Assembly (NCBI GenBank): GCA_900322135.1
Contig: ONYP01000005.1
Coordinates: forward strand, 1-52,091
Source of the DNA: an uncultured Prevotellaceae bacterium
Lineage (GTDB): Bacteria > Bacteroidota > Bacteroidia > Bacteroidales > Muribaculaceae
Direction: 5' to 3'
Length of the DNA: 52,091 nucleotides
Shown here: one piece after another, positions 33,911-43,468 of the stretch
Layout of the letters: the number at the start of each line of letters is the position of its first letter
Position numbering within the stretch: the stretch's first letter is position 1
Program-made: the position numbers and the translations under genes
The notes under the pieces: model-generated
Database searches by the model: none
What the model was told of the DNA's origin: nothing
Seen by the model: only the letters and a program-made list of their open reading frames with translations

Positions 33911-36900
33911 ATGGGACGCAAGATGAAATGGCTGAAGTGGCCATTGGAACATTACCCGATAACGCTGCTCATCATCGGCATCTTCTTTGTGTTGGGTATT
34001 TTTGGCATGTATGACATGCCCAAGGATGAGTTTCCTCATGCCATCATCCGTCAGGGTGTGGTGGTGGCGGTATATCCTGGTGCGACGACCGAGGAGGTGG
34101 AACAGCAGGTTGCCCGTCCGCTGGAGCGGTATCTTTTTACCTATGGAGAGGTCAATCGTGTGAAGACCACCACGACTTCACAGAATGGCATGTGCATCGT
34201 GATGGTGAGGCTTAACGATGATGTGAATAACAAGGACGAGGTGTGGAGCAAAATCAAGCATGGTCTGAACGGCTTCAAGTCGCAGTTGCCCTCTGGCGTA
34301 TTGGCCATTGTGGTGAACGATGACTTCGGCAACACCTCGGCACTGCTCATAGCCATTGATAGTGACCAACGCAGTTATCGTGAGTTAAAAGAATACAGTG
34401 ACGAACTGGGAGACCGTCTGCGCAGGATACCCTCGGTAGCCAATGTGAAATTGTTTGGCGAACAGAAGGAGCAGATATCACTCTATGTCGACCGTCAGCG
34501 TCTGCAGGCTTATGGGGTGGGGCAGCAAATGCTCTTTTCGCGTCTGCAGTCCCAGGGCATCATCACGATGAGCGGAGGCATTGATGACGACGATCAACAA
34601 ATACCTATCCATGTAGAGGCTCAGGACAATAGCGAGCAGGAAATTGCTAACCAGATTATCCTTTCTGACCCGATAACGGGCAAGGTGGTCCGTGTGCGCG
34701 ATGTGGCACGAGTGGTCAGGGAATACGAGCCGATGTCGAGCCGCATAGAGCAGGACGGACATCCCTGTGTGCTGCTGTCAATGGAGATGAATCCCGGCAA
34801 CAATGTGTTGCAGTATGGGCGAGAGGTGGACAAGGTGCTCGACGATTTCCGTGAGAACGAATTGCCCGATGATGTAAAAGTCACACGCATTGCCGACAAG
34901 CCTAAGGTGGTGTATGCCAGTATCTCCGACTTCTTGCGCGACCTGCTGATTGCTATGCTCGTCATCATCCTGGTGATGATGGTGCTCTTCCCGCTGCGCT
35001 CGGCTATCGTGGCATCCATCACCATACCGTTGAGCACATTCGTCTCGGTGGCTTTCATGTATATGCTAGGCATTGAACTGAACATCGTGACGCTGGCAGC
35101 GCTGATTGTAGTGCTGGGTATGGTGGTCGATAACTCCATTGTGGTGATAGACGGCTATTTGGAATATCTCGGAAAAGGGTGCGAACCTAAGCGCGCGGCT
35201 ATAGATTCTGCCAAGCAATATTTCATGCCCATGATGTTGGCCACCATTTGCATCTGTGCCATCTTCTATCCTTTCCTGATCACCATGAAGGGTATGTTCC
35301 ACGACTGCCTGAAGGACTTTCCCATTACTGTCACCATCAACCTGATGGTATCGCTGCTCCTGGCTGTGACATTGATTCCTTTCCTGGAAGTCAAACTGAT
35401 TAAGCCGGAAAATGTGAAAACTGACGGGAATGCCATCACCAAATGGGTGCAGAAGACCTATGACAAGGTGCTCGACTTTACTTTCCGTAATCCCTGGATG
35501 ACCATCGGTGGCGGCATCGCTGTCATCTTGTTGTCCACAATCATCATCCCGACGCTGAAGATACGCCTCTTCCCCTATGCCGACCGCGACCAGTTTGCTG
35601 TGGAAATCTTCCTGCCTGATGGCAAGAGTATGGCCGAGACTACTGTATTGGCCGATTCTGTCAGTCATGTTCTGGCCAGGGACGAGCGTGTCAAGGGTAT
35701 CACCAGTTTCATCGGCTGTTCCTCGCCGCGTTTCATGGATGCCTATGCGCCACAGATGGCAGGCAAAAACTATGCTCAATTGATTGTGAACACGCAATCA
35801 GACAAGGCAACGCTCGACTTGTTGGCACAATATCAGCCGCAGTTGGGAGAAGCCTTCCCTAATGCCTATGTGAAGTTCAAGCGACTTGACTATCTGGAAG
35901 TCAGCGAATTGGAGTATCGCTTCTATGGCGACAATCTGGACTCCCTGCATGTGGTGGCAGAGCGGCTGATGGAGCGTATGCGCCAGATGCCAGAGGTGGA
36001 ATGGGTACACACCGATTACTATCAGCCTCAACCCATCATCAATGTTGAACTTGATCCTGTCGCCTCGGCGCAGTTGGGTGTGACGCGTTCCACGGCACAA
36101 CTGGCATTGAGCTCAACCTCGAGCGACCTGCGTGTGGGACAGATGTGGGAAGGAGATTATGAGTTGCCCATTGTCGTGAAAGACGATGCCGACATAACAT
36201 TCTCGGACATCGCTAACCTGGGTATCTCATCACCGATGTCGATGGCATCGTCGGGAATCAACCAGAGCAACAGCACCGTTCCACTTCGGCAGATAGCAAA
36301 AGTGTCACCCCAATGGAGTGAGAGCCGCATCATACACCGTGGAGGTGAGCGTTGCATCACGGTGACAGGGCACTTTGTGCAGGGCGCATATACGGCTCCC
36401 ATCGAGAAGGAGATAGCCCGCATCATGCAGCACGAGATTGAGATACCTCAGGGCGTACGCTCTGAGGTGGGAGGCGAGATAGAGTATGGCGATGAGGCTT
36501 TGCCACAGATATTTGGTGGCATTGTCATCGCCTTGATCATCGTGTTCTTCTTCCTGCTGTTCAATTTCAAGAAGTTTGGCATCACGACGATTTGCATGGT
36601 TGCCCTTGCGTTGATGATACCGGGTTCTCTGATTGGATTAGGGCTGATGGACCGCTCCTTGGGACTCACCTCTATCTTTGGCCTTATCACATTGATGGGA
36701 ATGATCATGCGCAACGAGATCTTGATTTTCGAGCATGCGATTGACCTGATTAAGAAATATGTGGCTGAACATGGGGATTGGACTATTGACCGCCAGGGTT
36801 ATAACAACGCCGTGAAGCAGGCGGCCTATGAGGCCGGCAAACGGCGTATGGTGCCCATCTTCCTCACGACAGCCACTACCGCCGTTGGTGTGGTGCCGAT

Positions 36901-37024
36901 GATTATAGCACAGAGTTCGTTCTGGATGCCTGTGGGCGTCACTATTTTTGCAGGTGGTATCGGTTCGCTCATCATGGTGGTAACCATGCTGCCCGTGATT
37001 TATTGGAAAGTAAGTCTAAAGTGA
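33911..37024 (+). CDS. RND-family efflux pump permease (AcrB/MdtB type)
   Basis: 1037 residues, normal for the family. It opens with the first membrane helix (YPITLLIIGIFFVLGIFGMY), then the typical YPGATTEEVEQQVARPLE of the porter domain. The second membrane block contains VVLGMVVDNSIVVIDGYLEY with the proton-relay-type Asp region. A second repeat with FGLITLMGMIMRNEILIFEH and the C-terminal helices follows. Inner-membrane proton-driven exporter working with the flanking adaptor and outer-membrane gene. The substrate cannot be told from sequence. Confidence 0.95.
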   Translation: MGRKMKWLKWPLEHYPITLLIIGIFFVLGIFGMYDMPKDEFPHAIIRQGVVVAVYPGATTEEVEQQVARPLERYLFTYGEVNRVKTTTTSQNGMCIVMVRLNDDVNNKDEVWSKIKHGLNGFKSQLPSGVLAIVVNDDFGNTSALLIAIDSDQRSYRELKEYSDELGDRLRRIPSVANVKLFGEQKEQISLYVDRQRLQAYGVGQQMLFSRLQSQGIITMSGGIDDDDQQIPIHVEAQDNSEQEIANQIILSDPITGKVVRVRDVARVVREYEPMSSRIEQDGHPCVLLSMEMNPGNNVLQYGREVDKVLDDFRENELPDDVKVTRIADKPKVVYASISDFLRDLLIAMLVIILVMMVLFPLRSAIVASITIPLSTFVSVAFMYMLGIELNIVTLAALIVVLGMVVDNSIVVIDGYLEYLGKGCEPKRAAIDSAKQYFMPMMLATICICAIFYPFLITMKGMFHDCLKDFPITVTINLMVSLLLAVTLIPFLEVKLIKPENVKTDGNAITKWVQKTYDKVLDFTFRNPWMTIGGGIAVILLSTIIIPTLKIRLFPYADRDQFAVEIFLPDGKSMAETTVLADSVSHVLARDERVKGITSFIGCSSPRFMDAYAPQMAGKNYAQLIVNTQSDKATLDLLAQYQPQLGEAFPNAYVKFKRLDYLEVSELEYRFYGDNLDSLHVVAERLMERMRQMPEVEWVHTDYYQPQPIINVELDPVASAQLGVTRSTAQLALSSTSSDLRVGQMWEGDYELPIVVKDDADITFSDIANLGISSPMSMASSGINQSNSTVPLRQIAKVSPQWSESRIIHRGGERCITVTGHFVQGAYTAPIEKEIARIMQHEIEIPQGVRSEVGGEIEYGDEALPQIFGGIVIALIIVFFFLLFNFKKFGITTICMVALALMIPGSLIGLGLMDRSLGLTSIFGLITLMGMIMRNEILIFEHAIDLIKKYVAEHGDWTIDRQGYNNAVKQAAYEAGKRRMVPIFLTTATTAVGVVPMIIAQSSFWMPVGVTIFAGGIGSLIMVVTMLPVIYWKVSLK

Positions 37025-37050
37025 TTTCATTTACTATTACATATCCGAAT

Positions 37051-38394
37051 ATGATAATGAAAAAGATATTGGCTTTCGTGCTTTGTTCCCTATGCTGTGG
37101 CTTTGTATCAGCCCAAACCTACACATTGGAACAACTGAAGGATTCTGCCCTGCACAACAATTTCGCCATCCGTTCCGCACAATATGACATTGATGCCGCC
37201 AGCCAGCAGCGCAAGGAGGCCTTTACTAAGTTTTTCCCCAATGTCAGCGGTACGGGACTGTGGTTTAATGCAAACAAAAGTATGGCGCAGACAACCATCA
37301 CGCCTTCTGAGATGATTTCCCCCGAGTTGGGTGCAACTCTGGCTCAGATGTTCCCTCCTGAAGCCCTTGCCGCCCTCGCTAGTCCCGTCAGCATCTCGAT
37401 GATGAAAAATGGGGTCATCGCTGGCGTCCAGGCCGTACAACCCGTTTTTGCCGGCGGTCAGATAGTCAACGGCAATAAGTTGGCCAAGGTGGGTGAAGAT
37501 GTGAGCAGGCTGCAGATGCGACTCTCGGAAAACGAAGTGGAGATGACAGCCGAGCAGTACTTTTGGCAATTGGTCTCTCTTCAGGAGAAGATGAAGACTG
37601 TCGAGGCTGCCGAGATGCTGCTCAACGACATTTGTAAAGATGTGGATGTGGCAGTCCGTGCGGGAGTAGCCATGCGTAACGACTTGCTGCAAGTGCAACT
37701 GCGCCAGAATGACATCGCAAGCCAGAAACTCAAGATACGCAACGGTCTCTCCCTGGTACGCATGCTGCTCACCCAGTACTGCGGCCTTCGCGACACATCG
37801 TTCGCCATCTCTTATCAGACAGAAGCCGTCCCTCCCGCGAGATTAAAGCAAGACCATCAACAGGCCCTGCTGAGAACGGCCGAATACCAATTGTTGGGTA
37901 AACAGGTCGAGGCTGCTGACCTTCAGAAGAAAATCGCTATTGGTCAGAATCTCCCGTCTGTTGCTGTCGGGGCCGGTTTTAATTATCATAACCTCTTGGA
38001 AAAGAATCAAGCCTTCGGAATGCTTTTTGCCACCGTTAGCGTGCCCATCTCGGACTGGTGGGGCGGCTCTCACACTGTCAAGCGTAAGAAACTTGAGCAT
38101 CAAGAGGCACAAGAGCAACTTTCAGACAACGCCGAACTCTTGAAAATAAGGATGCAGAGTGCGTGGAATAGCGTGGAGGAATCCTATCAGCAACTGCTGC
38201 TCGCCCAACGAAGCATCGAACAGGCCGAGGAGAACCTGCGCCTGAACCGCGATTACTACGATGTCGGCATCTCAAAGATGAGCGACCTGCTTGAAGCACA
38301 ACTGCTCTATCAACAAGCCTGCGACAAGCGAACCGATGCCTTTGCCGATTATCAGAACAAACTACTTGAATACCGCCAGGCTACCGGACAATAA
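37051..38394 (+). CDS. TolC-family outer-membrane efflux channel
   Basis: 447 residues from ATG 37051 (MIMKKILAFVLCSL, signal peptide ending VSAQ). The longer frame from 37003 overlaps the pump gene and adds a non-signal extension. It has the two homologous helical halves of TolC proteins (YTLEQLKDSALHNNFAIRSAQYDI; SEDLxx-like helices; ATVSVPISDWWGGSHTVKRKK; LNRDYYDVGISKMSDLLEAQLLYQQA). Completes the tripartite pump. Confidence 0.93.
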   Translation: MIMKKILAFVLCSLCCGFVSAQTYTLEQLKDSALHNNFAIRSAQYDIDAASQQRKEAFTKFFPNVSGTGLWFNANKSMAQTTITPSEMISPELGATLAQMFPPEALAALASPVSISMMKNGVIAGVQAVQPVFAGGQIVNGNKLAKVGEDVSRLQMRLSENEVEMTAEQYFWQLVSLQEKMKTVEAAEMLLNDICKDVDVAVRAGVAMRNDLLQVQLRQNDIASQKLKIRNGLSLVRMLLTQYCGLRDTSFAISYQTEAVPPARLKQDHQQALLRTAEYQLLGKQVEAADLQKKIAIGQNLPSVAVGAGFNYHNLLEKNQAFGMLFATVSVPISDWWGGSHTVKRKKLEHQEAQEQLSDNAELLKIRMQSAWNSVEESYQQLLLAQRSIEQAEENLRLNRDYYDVGISKMSDLLEAQLLYQQACDKRTDAFADYQNKLLEYRQATGQ

Positions 38395-38768
38395 ACAGAT
38401 ATTGGCGAATTTACGGTCTTCAATCCTTCACAATCAAGAAACAGACAGGCAGAAAACAAAAGCACAATATTGAATGGCTGGTGAAATGTTATTTCATCTA
38501 AATGGTTGTGTCTATAATGGTCTGTTTTCTTTGTCCCGCCCTGTGGGCTCGCTTGGTGATGAATGCGATTGATACGCAGTCGATTGCACTTTTCTTTTTA
38601 ATGGTTTTGCCATTGGCTGTGTTGCGGCACTGGTCGTGAGGCGTAACTGAAATAGGCTGGGCGGGTTGTTGGTTGTTGCTTGTTGCTTGTGGTTCAAGTA
38701 TGATAAGCGCATAGCGGTAGACCAGTGGGGCTTGCCCTGTGATGATACAGATCTCAATGGCTTGGGGG
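38395..38768. other. Gene-free gap after the efflux operon
   Basis: 374 bp between convergent genes. An 81-codon minus-strand ORF exists but is Ser/Gln/Thr-rich without recognisable features. No strong terminator seen. Confidence 0.45.
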
Positions 38769-39641
38769 TTAAAATAGGGAGGCTAGTTGGGAGTAGAGGT
38801 AGTTGCCGAAGGAGATGAGGAGCCAGATCATCAGGGCGATGAGCACCAGCAGCAGGACAAGTGCAATGGCCGATTGCATGGCGCGTTGGTTGACCTTCTT
38901 GATGACGGTTGTGTCACCGTCGACAAAGCCTTGTATCATGTCCATGTTCTGCTTGTTGGAACGGTGAAAAATGTCGATGATGTCACCCACAAAGAATGGT
39001 AACATGCCCAGCAGCACATCGCGCAGGGCGTTGTTCAGCACCGCCAGCGTGAGCGGAACGCTCTTGATGACGCTGGTCGAGAAATAGACAAAGGGCAGGG
39101 CACTCAGCACGGCGATGACATCGCCCCAGCCGGGAATCAGGCCAAGAATCGAATCGATGTAGTAGCGGTCCATGTAGCGGGTCACGATGCCCATGTAGTA
39201 ATAGGCCCTGTTGTTCATCAGGCGCTTGCGGCGCAACATCCGTTTCTCTTCTTTGGCCGTTGGCAGGTATGTGATCTGTTGCCCGTTCTCGTCAATTTCA
39301 ACGACTTCGACGGGGACTGTTTCGGCATCGTCGACGGCTCGATGACTGATTCTCTGCCAAAAGTGGCGTATGGCGTCCTTGGGCGAATAGAGGAGCATCC
39401 GGGGGCCGGCCCAGCGCATCACTTCCCTGATCTGCTCCCGCTCGGCGGGGGCATAGCAGTGGGTGGGACAGTCCTTGCAGGCGGTTTTATTCTCACCATA
39501 CCTGCAATGGTCGAGGCGGCGACAAGCATACTCTGCCAGATGCTGATATTCCTCTGGCACAGTGTCGGCCTTCAAGCGATGGCGGCAATATAGCTCTATC
39601 ATCTTGCCGACGGTCTCCTTTTCTTGCTCAATGCGGTTCAT
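38769..39641 (-). CDS. YgbA_NO-DUF4112 fusion protein
   Basis: 290 residues. The N-terminal about 110 residues match the nitrous oxide-stimulated promoter family (YgbA): IELYCRHRLK, YACRRLDHCRYGENKTACKDCPTHCYAPAEREQIREVMRWAGPRM with its conserved Cys set, likely metal- or thiol-reactive. The C-terminal part (about 150-290) resembles DUF4112: YIDSILGLIPGWGDVIAVLSALPFVYF, LGMLPFFVGDIIDIFHRSN and a final membrane helix (ALVLLLVLIALMIWLLISFG). So a cytosolic Cys-rich head on a membrane tail. The domain names are from memory. Confidence 0.75.
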   Translation of the reverse strand: MNRIEQEKETVGKMIELYCRHRLKADTVPEEYQHLAEYACRRLDHCRYGENKTACKDCPTHCYAPAEREQIREVMRWAGPRMLLYSPKDAIRHFWQRISHRAVDDAETVPVEVVEIDENGQQITYLPTAKEEKRMLRRKRLMNNRAYYYMGIVTRYMDRYYIDSILGLIPGWGDVIAVLSALPFVYFSTSVIKSVPLTLAVLNNALRDVLLGMLPFFVGDIIDIFHRSNKQNMDMIQGFVDGDTTVIKKVNQRAMQSAIALVLLLVLIALMIWLLISFGNYLYSQLASLF

Positions 39642-40122
39642 TTGCTGTCAAATTTGGGCCTTATCGCCGCGCAAATATACTATAAAAATGTGGATACCGC
39701 TTGATTATATCCATTTGATGTGTTTGTCATCGTTGCCTGACGGTGATGGAACCGCTGTGAAACACCGGCCTGTGCTGCCGGTCTCTCGCCGTGCCTGGCC
39801 GCTGTTGGGGGATTGGCAACCACCCTGTCGCCGTTCTTGTTTGCTAATTGGAATGGTTGATTATCAGACGGTTGCTTAGCGGCTTGCAGCGACGGGGCAT
39901 CTTGTGGAATCTCATGAATGGCCAGCGGAGGAAGGCGGGCGTGAGGAGGTCAACAGCGTGCAATCGTTTGCGCTTTTTTTTTGCCATGTGGAGTAGGGCA
40001 GTAATGAATAATGTAAATGGGAATCAGTAATTTTGGTGACTACAAAATCAAGCAGGGCCTATCGGGCTCATCCCACCATCGGAATAGCCAAAAATCAAAA
40101 CATAACTTTAAAAACGATTGAT
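39642..40122 (+). promoter_or_regulatory. Upstream region of the amylase gene
   Basis: About 480 bp without a supported gene. TAATTTTG at 40028-40035 fits a -7 box and would give an approximately 80-nt leader before the amylase ATG at 40123. The rest shows nothing I can name. Confidence 0.45.
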
Positions 40123-43100
40123 ATGAAGAAGACATTTACGCTGATTCTTGCGCTTGTGGTGTCGCTGTTGACGCTGCAGGCAAGCGCTCAGATGTATATC
40201 GTGGGCGATGCGCCGTTCGGCAACTGGAATCCTGCCGGCGGCGTCCTGATGACCGGCCGTCCCGACGGCACCTACATCTACACGGCCACCATTAGTGGCA
40301 AGGTGTATTTTGTGTTTGGCACGGCATTGGCTTCGTCATCTGATGACTGGAGCACATTCAACAACAACTATCGCTATGGCCCGCTCACCGACGGGCAGGT
40401 GGTTAACACCAACACCTGGGTGACGACACAGCGCAGCCCCGAGGGCGCCTATTGCTTTACAGGCGACGGGTCGGTGTACCGTTTCACATTTGACACGATC
40501 AACAAGCGCTTCAGGGTTGATAACGAGAGCGCTCCTGTTGACCCCGTCACGGGCCATCTGTTCATGCTCGGCGAGGTGGGAGGCAACTCGTGGACTCCCA
40601 ACAATGGCGTTGAGATGACCACGACCGACGGCAATGTGTTCACCTCGACGGTGACCTTCAACGGTGAGCACAGTGAGGAGGACGCCAATGTAAGTTACTT
40701 CTCATTCACGACCAAACTGGCCAGCGGCAGCGATGACTGGAGCAGCATCCAGTCCTACCGCCTGACACCCATCGCCGACGAGGGAACCAACTTCTGGGTG
40801 ACTCCGGCGATGCTGGGTCATACCATCGCGCTGAATGAGCTGGGCACCAATGTGGATGTGGCCTTCCGCATTCCCGCCGGCACCTACACCGTCACCGTCA
40901 ATGTGAGTGCGCGCACTTGCGTCATCACACGCGAGAGCGGCGGCGGTCCCGTGGCCGGCAAGGGTTGGCCCGCGATGTATGGCGGCGTGATGCTGCAGGG
41001 TTTCTATTGGGACAGTTACAAGGCTACTCGCTGGTCGACGCTGACCGATAATGTTCAGGAGCTGGGCCAGTACTTTGATGTGGTGTGGGTGCCCAACTCG
41101 GGCAGCGTTGACGCCAACGGCGTGGGCGAGAGCATGGGCTACATGCCCGTCTACTGGCTGAAGCACAACAGTTGCTTCGGCACCGAGGCGCAGTTGCGCG
41201 GAATGATTGATGCCTTCCATGCCCACAACACCAGTGTGCTGATGGACATGGTTATCAACCACAAGAGCGGCAAGACCGGCTGGGTAGACTTTGCCAACGA
41301 GACCGTGACCGGCCCCGTGACCGGCGAGACCTACAGCATGACCTGGTCGCTGGCCGACATCTGCAGCACCGACGAGTGTGCCGCTTCGGGCTATGCCGTC
41401 ACGGGCGCTGCCGACGAGGGCGAGGACTTTGACGGCAGCCGTGACCTGGACCACACCAGCGCCAATGTGCAGAAGAATGTCAAGACCTACCAGCAGTACC
41501 TGATGAAGGAGCTGGGCTATGACGGCTTCCGCTATGATATGTGCAAGGGTTATGCGGGCTACTATGTGGGTCTGTACAACCAGGCCAGCGAGCCCGCGTT
41601 CTCGGTGGGAGAGTATTGGGACGGCAATCCCGAGACCCTGCGCTGGTGGCTCAACGAGACCAAGCAGGACGACCGCATCCAGACCGCTGTGTTTGACTTC
41701 GCGCTGAAGTACCCGATGCAGAGCGCCTTTGGCGGCGGCACCTGGAGCGCCCTCAACGACAAGGGCCTGGCAGCCGACCCCAACTATCAGCGCTACTCGG
41801 TGACCTTTGTCGACAACCACGACACGGGTCAAAATACCAACTATGACTGCCTGAAGACCAATGTGATGCCGGCCAATGCCTTTATCCTGACCATGCCCGG
41901 CACACCGTGTATCTTCTACAAGCACTATCTGACCTATACCGACGAGATCAACAACTGCATCAAGGCCCGCCGTGCTGCAGGCGTCCACAACCAGAGCGCC
42001 ATCATCACCCAGCAGGAGAGCAGCGGCGGCTACATCCTGGAAACCCAGGGCACGCGCGGCAACCTGTACCTGCAGGTGGGCGGTGCCACTGCCAACGGCT
42101 GCCCCTACGGCTTTGAACCGGTGCAGAGCGGTGACGGCTACGCGCTGTACATCACTTACGGCATCGACTGGCGCCATGTGGGCAAGGACGGAAGCATCCT
42201 GGGTTATCCCGTAGTGAGCCAGCCCGCCGGCAACTATGTGGGCAATGTGAGCTTGACGGTTGCCCCCAGCGCGAGCGGCACGAAACTCGTCTACACGACC
42301 GACGGCAGCGAGCCCACCGTCACGAGCACGCTCATCACCTCGTCGACGCCGCTGACCTTTACCGAGAATACTACGCTCAAGGTGGGTGTGCTCAACGGTG
42401 ACCAGGTCGAGAACATCGAGCACTACATCTACACCATCACCGATGCCGCCACCACGGGCATCAACATCTATGTCAAGAGCTCCAAGGCCAATGCCCGCAT
42501 CTGGGCCTGGACCGACGAGGGCAGCGTGACGGGCACCAGCTGGCCAGGCAAGAAGATCAACAGCCTGGACAAGGTGACCGTCAACGATATCGAGTGGTAT
42601 TGTCTGCATGTAGATGCCGACGAGGTGAATGTCATCTTCAACAACGGTACTGGCGGTTTCGAGAACCAGACGGCAGTCATTGATGTGACGCGCGACGTCT
42701 TCTTCATCTATCCCAACACCGACCTGTCGACCTACAACTATTCGGCAGGCGACACCTATCTTGATGTGACCGAGCGCTATGCCGGTGCCGGCAGCGCCAG
42801 TTACGAGAAGGTGTATGTGATGGGTAATATCAACTCGGCCGGCTGGTTGCCCAACAACGGCTTCGAGATGACGACGACCAACGGCGAGAAGTATACCGCG
42901 ACCATCAATTTCGTGGACCCCTACGGCGGCTACAGTTACTTCAGTTTCTCGACCGCCCTGGCCTCTTCGTCGAGTCAGAGCGCATGGGCTGAACTTGCGG
43001 GTAAGCGCATGGGTGCCATGACGAATAACTACCTGATTAGCCAGCCGTTGCTGGGTTCCAACCTGAATGTCGTGGCCGGCGAGAATTCCTTCAAGATTGC

Positions 43101-43365
43101 CACGGGCAAGTATAACCTGACGCTTTACCTGAGCCAGGGCATCCTTGTCGTGGAGAAGTGGACCGAGCCCCAGCCTGTCGTTCGCGGTGATGTTACCGGT
43201 AACGGAGAGGTTGATGTCAACGATGTGACGGCCTTGATCGGTTACATCCTCACGGGTAATGCCACCGGACTGAATCTGGACAACGCCCAGTGCGACAACA
43301 TCAGTGACATCGACATCAACGATGTCACCGCCCTGATCCGCTTTGTGCTCAATGGCTCTTGGTGA
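40123..43365 (+). CDS. Secreted modular alpha-amylase (GH13) with starch-binding and dockerin modules
   Basis: 1080 residues from ATG 40123 (MKKTFTLILALVVSLLTLQASAQ signal peptide). Two N-terminal beta-sandwich modules (VGDAPFGNWNPAGGV; LGEVGGNSWTPNNGVEM) recur as a third near the C-terminus (MGNINSAGWLPNNGFEM). The GH13 catalytic domain shows all four regions: DMVINH (about 373), GFRYD (about 468), VGEYWD (about 496) and FVDNHD (about 562). Then come a chitobiase C-terminal-like module (LVYTTDGSEPT), a CBM26-like module (IWAWTDEG...SWPGKKI) and a two-loop dockerin (VRGDVTGNGEVDVNDVTALI). Degrades starch outside the cell. Confidence 0.93.
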   Translation: MKKTFTLILALVVSLLTLQASAQMYIVGDAPFGNWNPAGGVLMTGRPDGTYIYTATISGKVYFVFGTALASSSDDWSTFNNNYRYGPLTDGQVVNTNTWVTTQRSPEGAYCFTGDGSVYRFTFDTINKRFRVDNESAPVDPVTGHLFMLGEVGGNSWTPNNGVEMTTTDGNVFTSTVTFNGEHSEEDANVSYFSFTTKLASGSDDWSSIQSYRLTPIADEGTNFWVTPAMLGHTIALNELGTNVDVAFRIPAGTYTVTVNVSARTCVITRESGGGPVAGKGWPAMYGGVMLQGFYWDSYKATRWSTLTDNVQELGQYFDVVWVPNSGSVDANGVGESMGYMPVYWLKHNSCFGTEAQLRGMIDAFHAHNTSVLMDMVINHKSGKTGWVDFANETVTGPVTGETYSMTWSLADICSTDECAASGYAVTGAADEGEDFDGSRDLDHTSANVQKNVKTYQQYLMKELGYDGFRYDMCKGYAGYYVGLYNQASEPAFSVGEYWDGNPETLRWWLNETKQDDRIQTAVFDFALKYPMQSAFGGGTWSALNDKGLAADPNYQRYSVTFVDNHDTGQNTNYDCLKTNVMPANAFILTMPGTPCIFYKHYLTYTDEINNCIKARRAAGVHNQSAIITQQESSGGYILETQGTRGNLYLQVGGATANGCPYGFEPVQSGDGYALYITYGIDWRHVGKDGSILGYPVVSQPAGNYVGNVSLTVAPSASGTKLVYTTDGSEPTVTSTLITSSTPLTFTENTTLKVGVLNGDQVENIEHYIYTITDAATTGINIYVKSSKANARIWAWTDEGSVTGTSWPGKKINSLDKVTVNDIEWYCLHVDADEVNVIFNNGTGGFENQTAVIDVTRDVFFIYPNTDLSTYNYSAGDTYLDVTERYAGAGSASYEKVYVMGNINSAGWLPNNGFEMTTTNGEKYTATINFVDPYGGYSYFSFSTALASSSSQSAWAELAGKRMGAMTNNYLISQPLLGSNLNVVAGENSFKIATGKYNLTLYLSQGILVVEKWTEPQPVVRGDVTGNGEVDVNDVTALIGYILTGNATGLNLDNAQCDNISDIDINDVTALIRFVLNGSW

Positions 43366-43407
43366 GCTTGAAGTGGGTTAGGAGTTAGAAGTTAGGAGTT
43401 AGGAGTT

Positions 43408-43443
43408 GGCATCCGCGCCCTTTTGATGAGGGGCGCGGATGCC
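43408..43443. repeat. 13-bp perfect hairpin, preceded by short GTTAGGA-type tandem repeats
   Basis: GGCATCCGCGCCC pairs with GGGCGCGGATGCC around a 10-nt loop. Just before it, 43381-43407 is a short tandem array of (A)GTTAGGA-like units. It lies between convergent genes, so it may terminate both; there is no T tract. Confidence 0.75.
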
Positions 43444-43468
43444 TGTGTTGTGTGGGCTGTAAACTTTA

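Noticed and set aside
35066-35797. 243-codon minus-strand frame
   Set aside because: Antisense to the RND pump; His/Gln-rich composition typical of a shadow frame.
38512-38757. 81-codon minus-strand ORF downstream of the efflux operon
   Set aside because: Low-complexity composition and no supporting context.
40702-42609. 635-codon open frame on the minus strand
   Set aside because: It is antisense to the amylase gene, whose four GH13 motifs fix the coding strand; the long frame is a by-product of codon bias.
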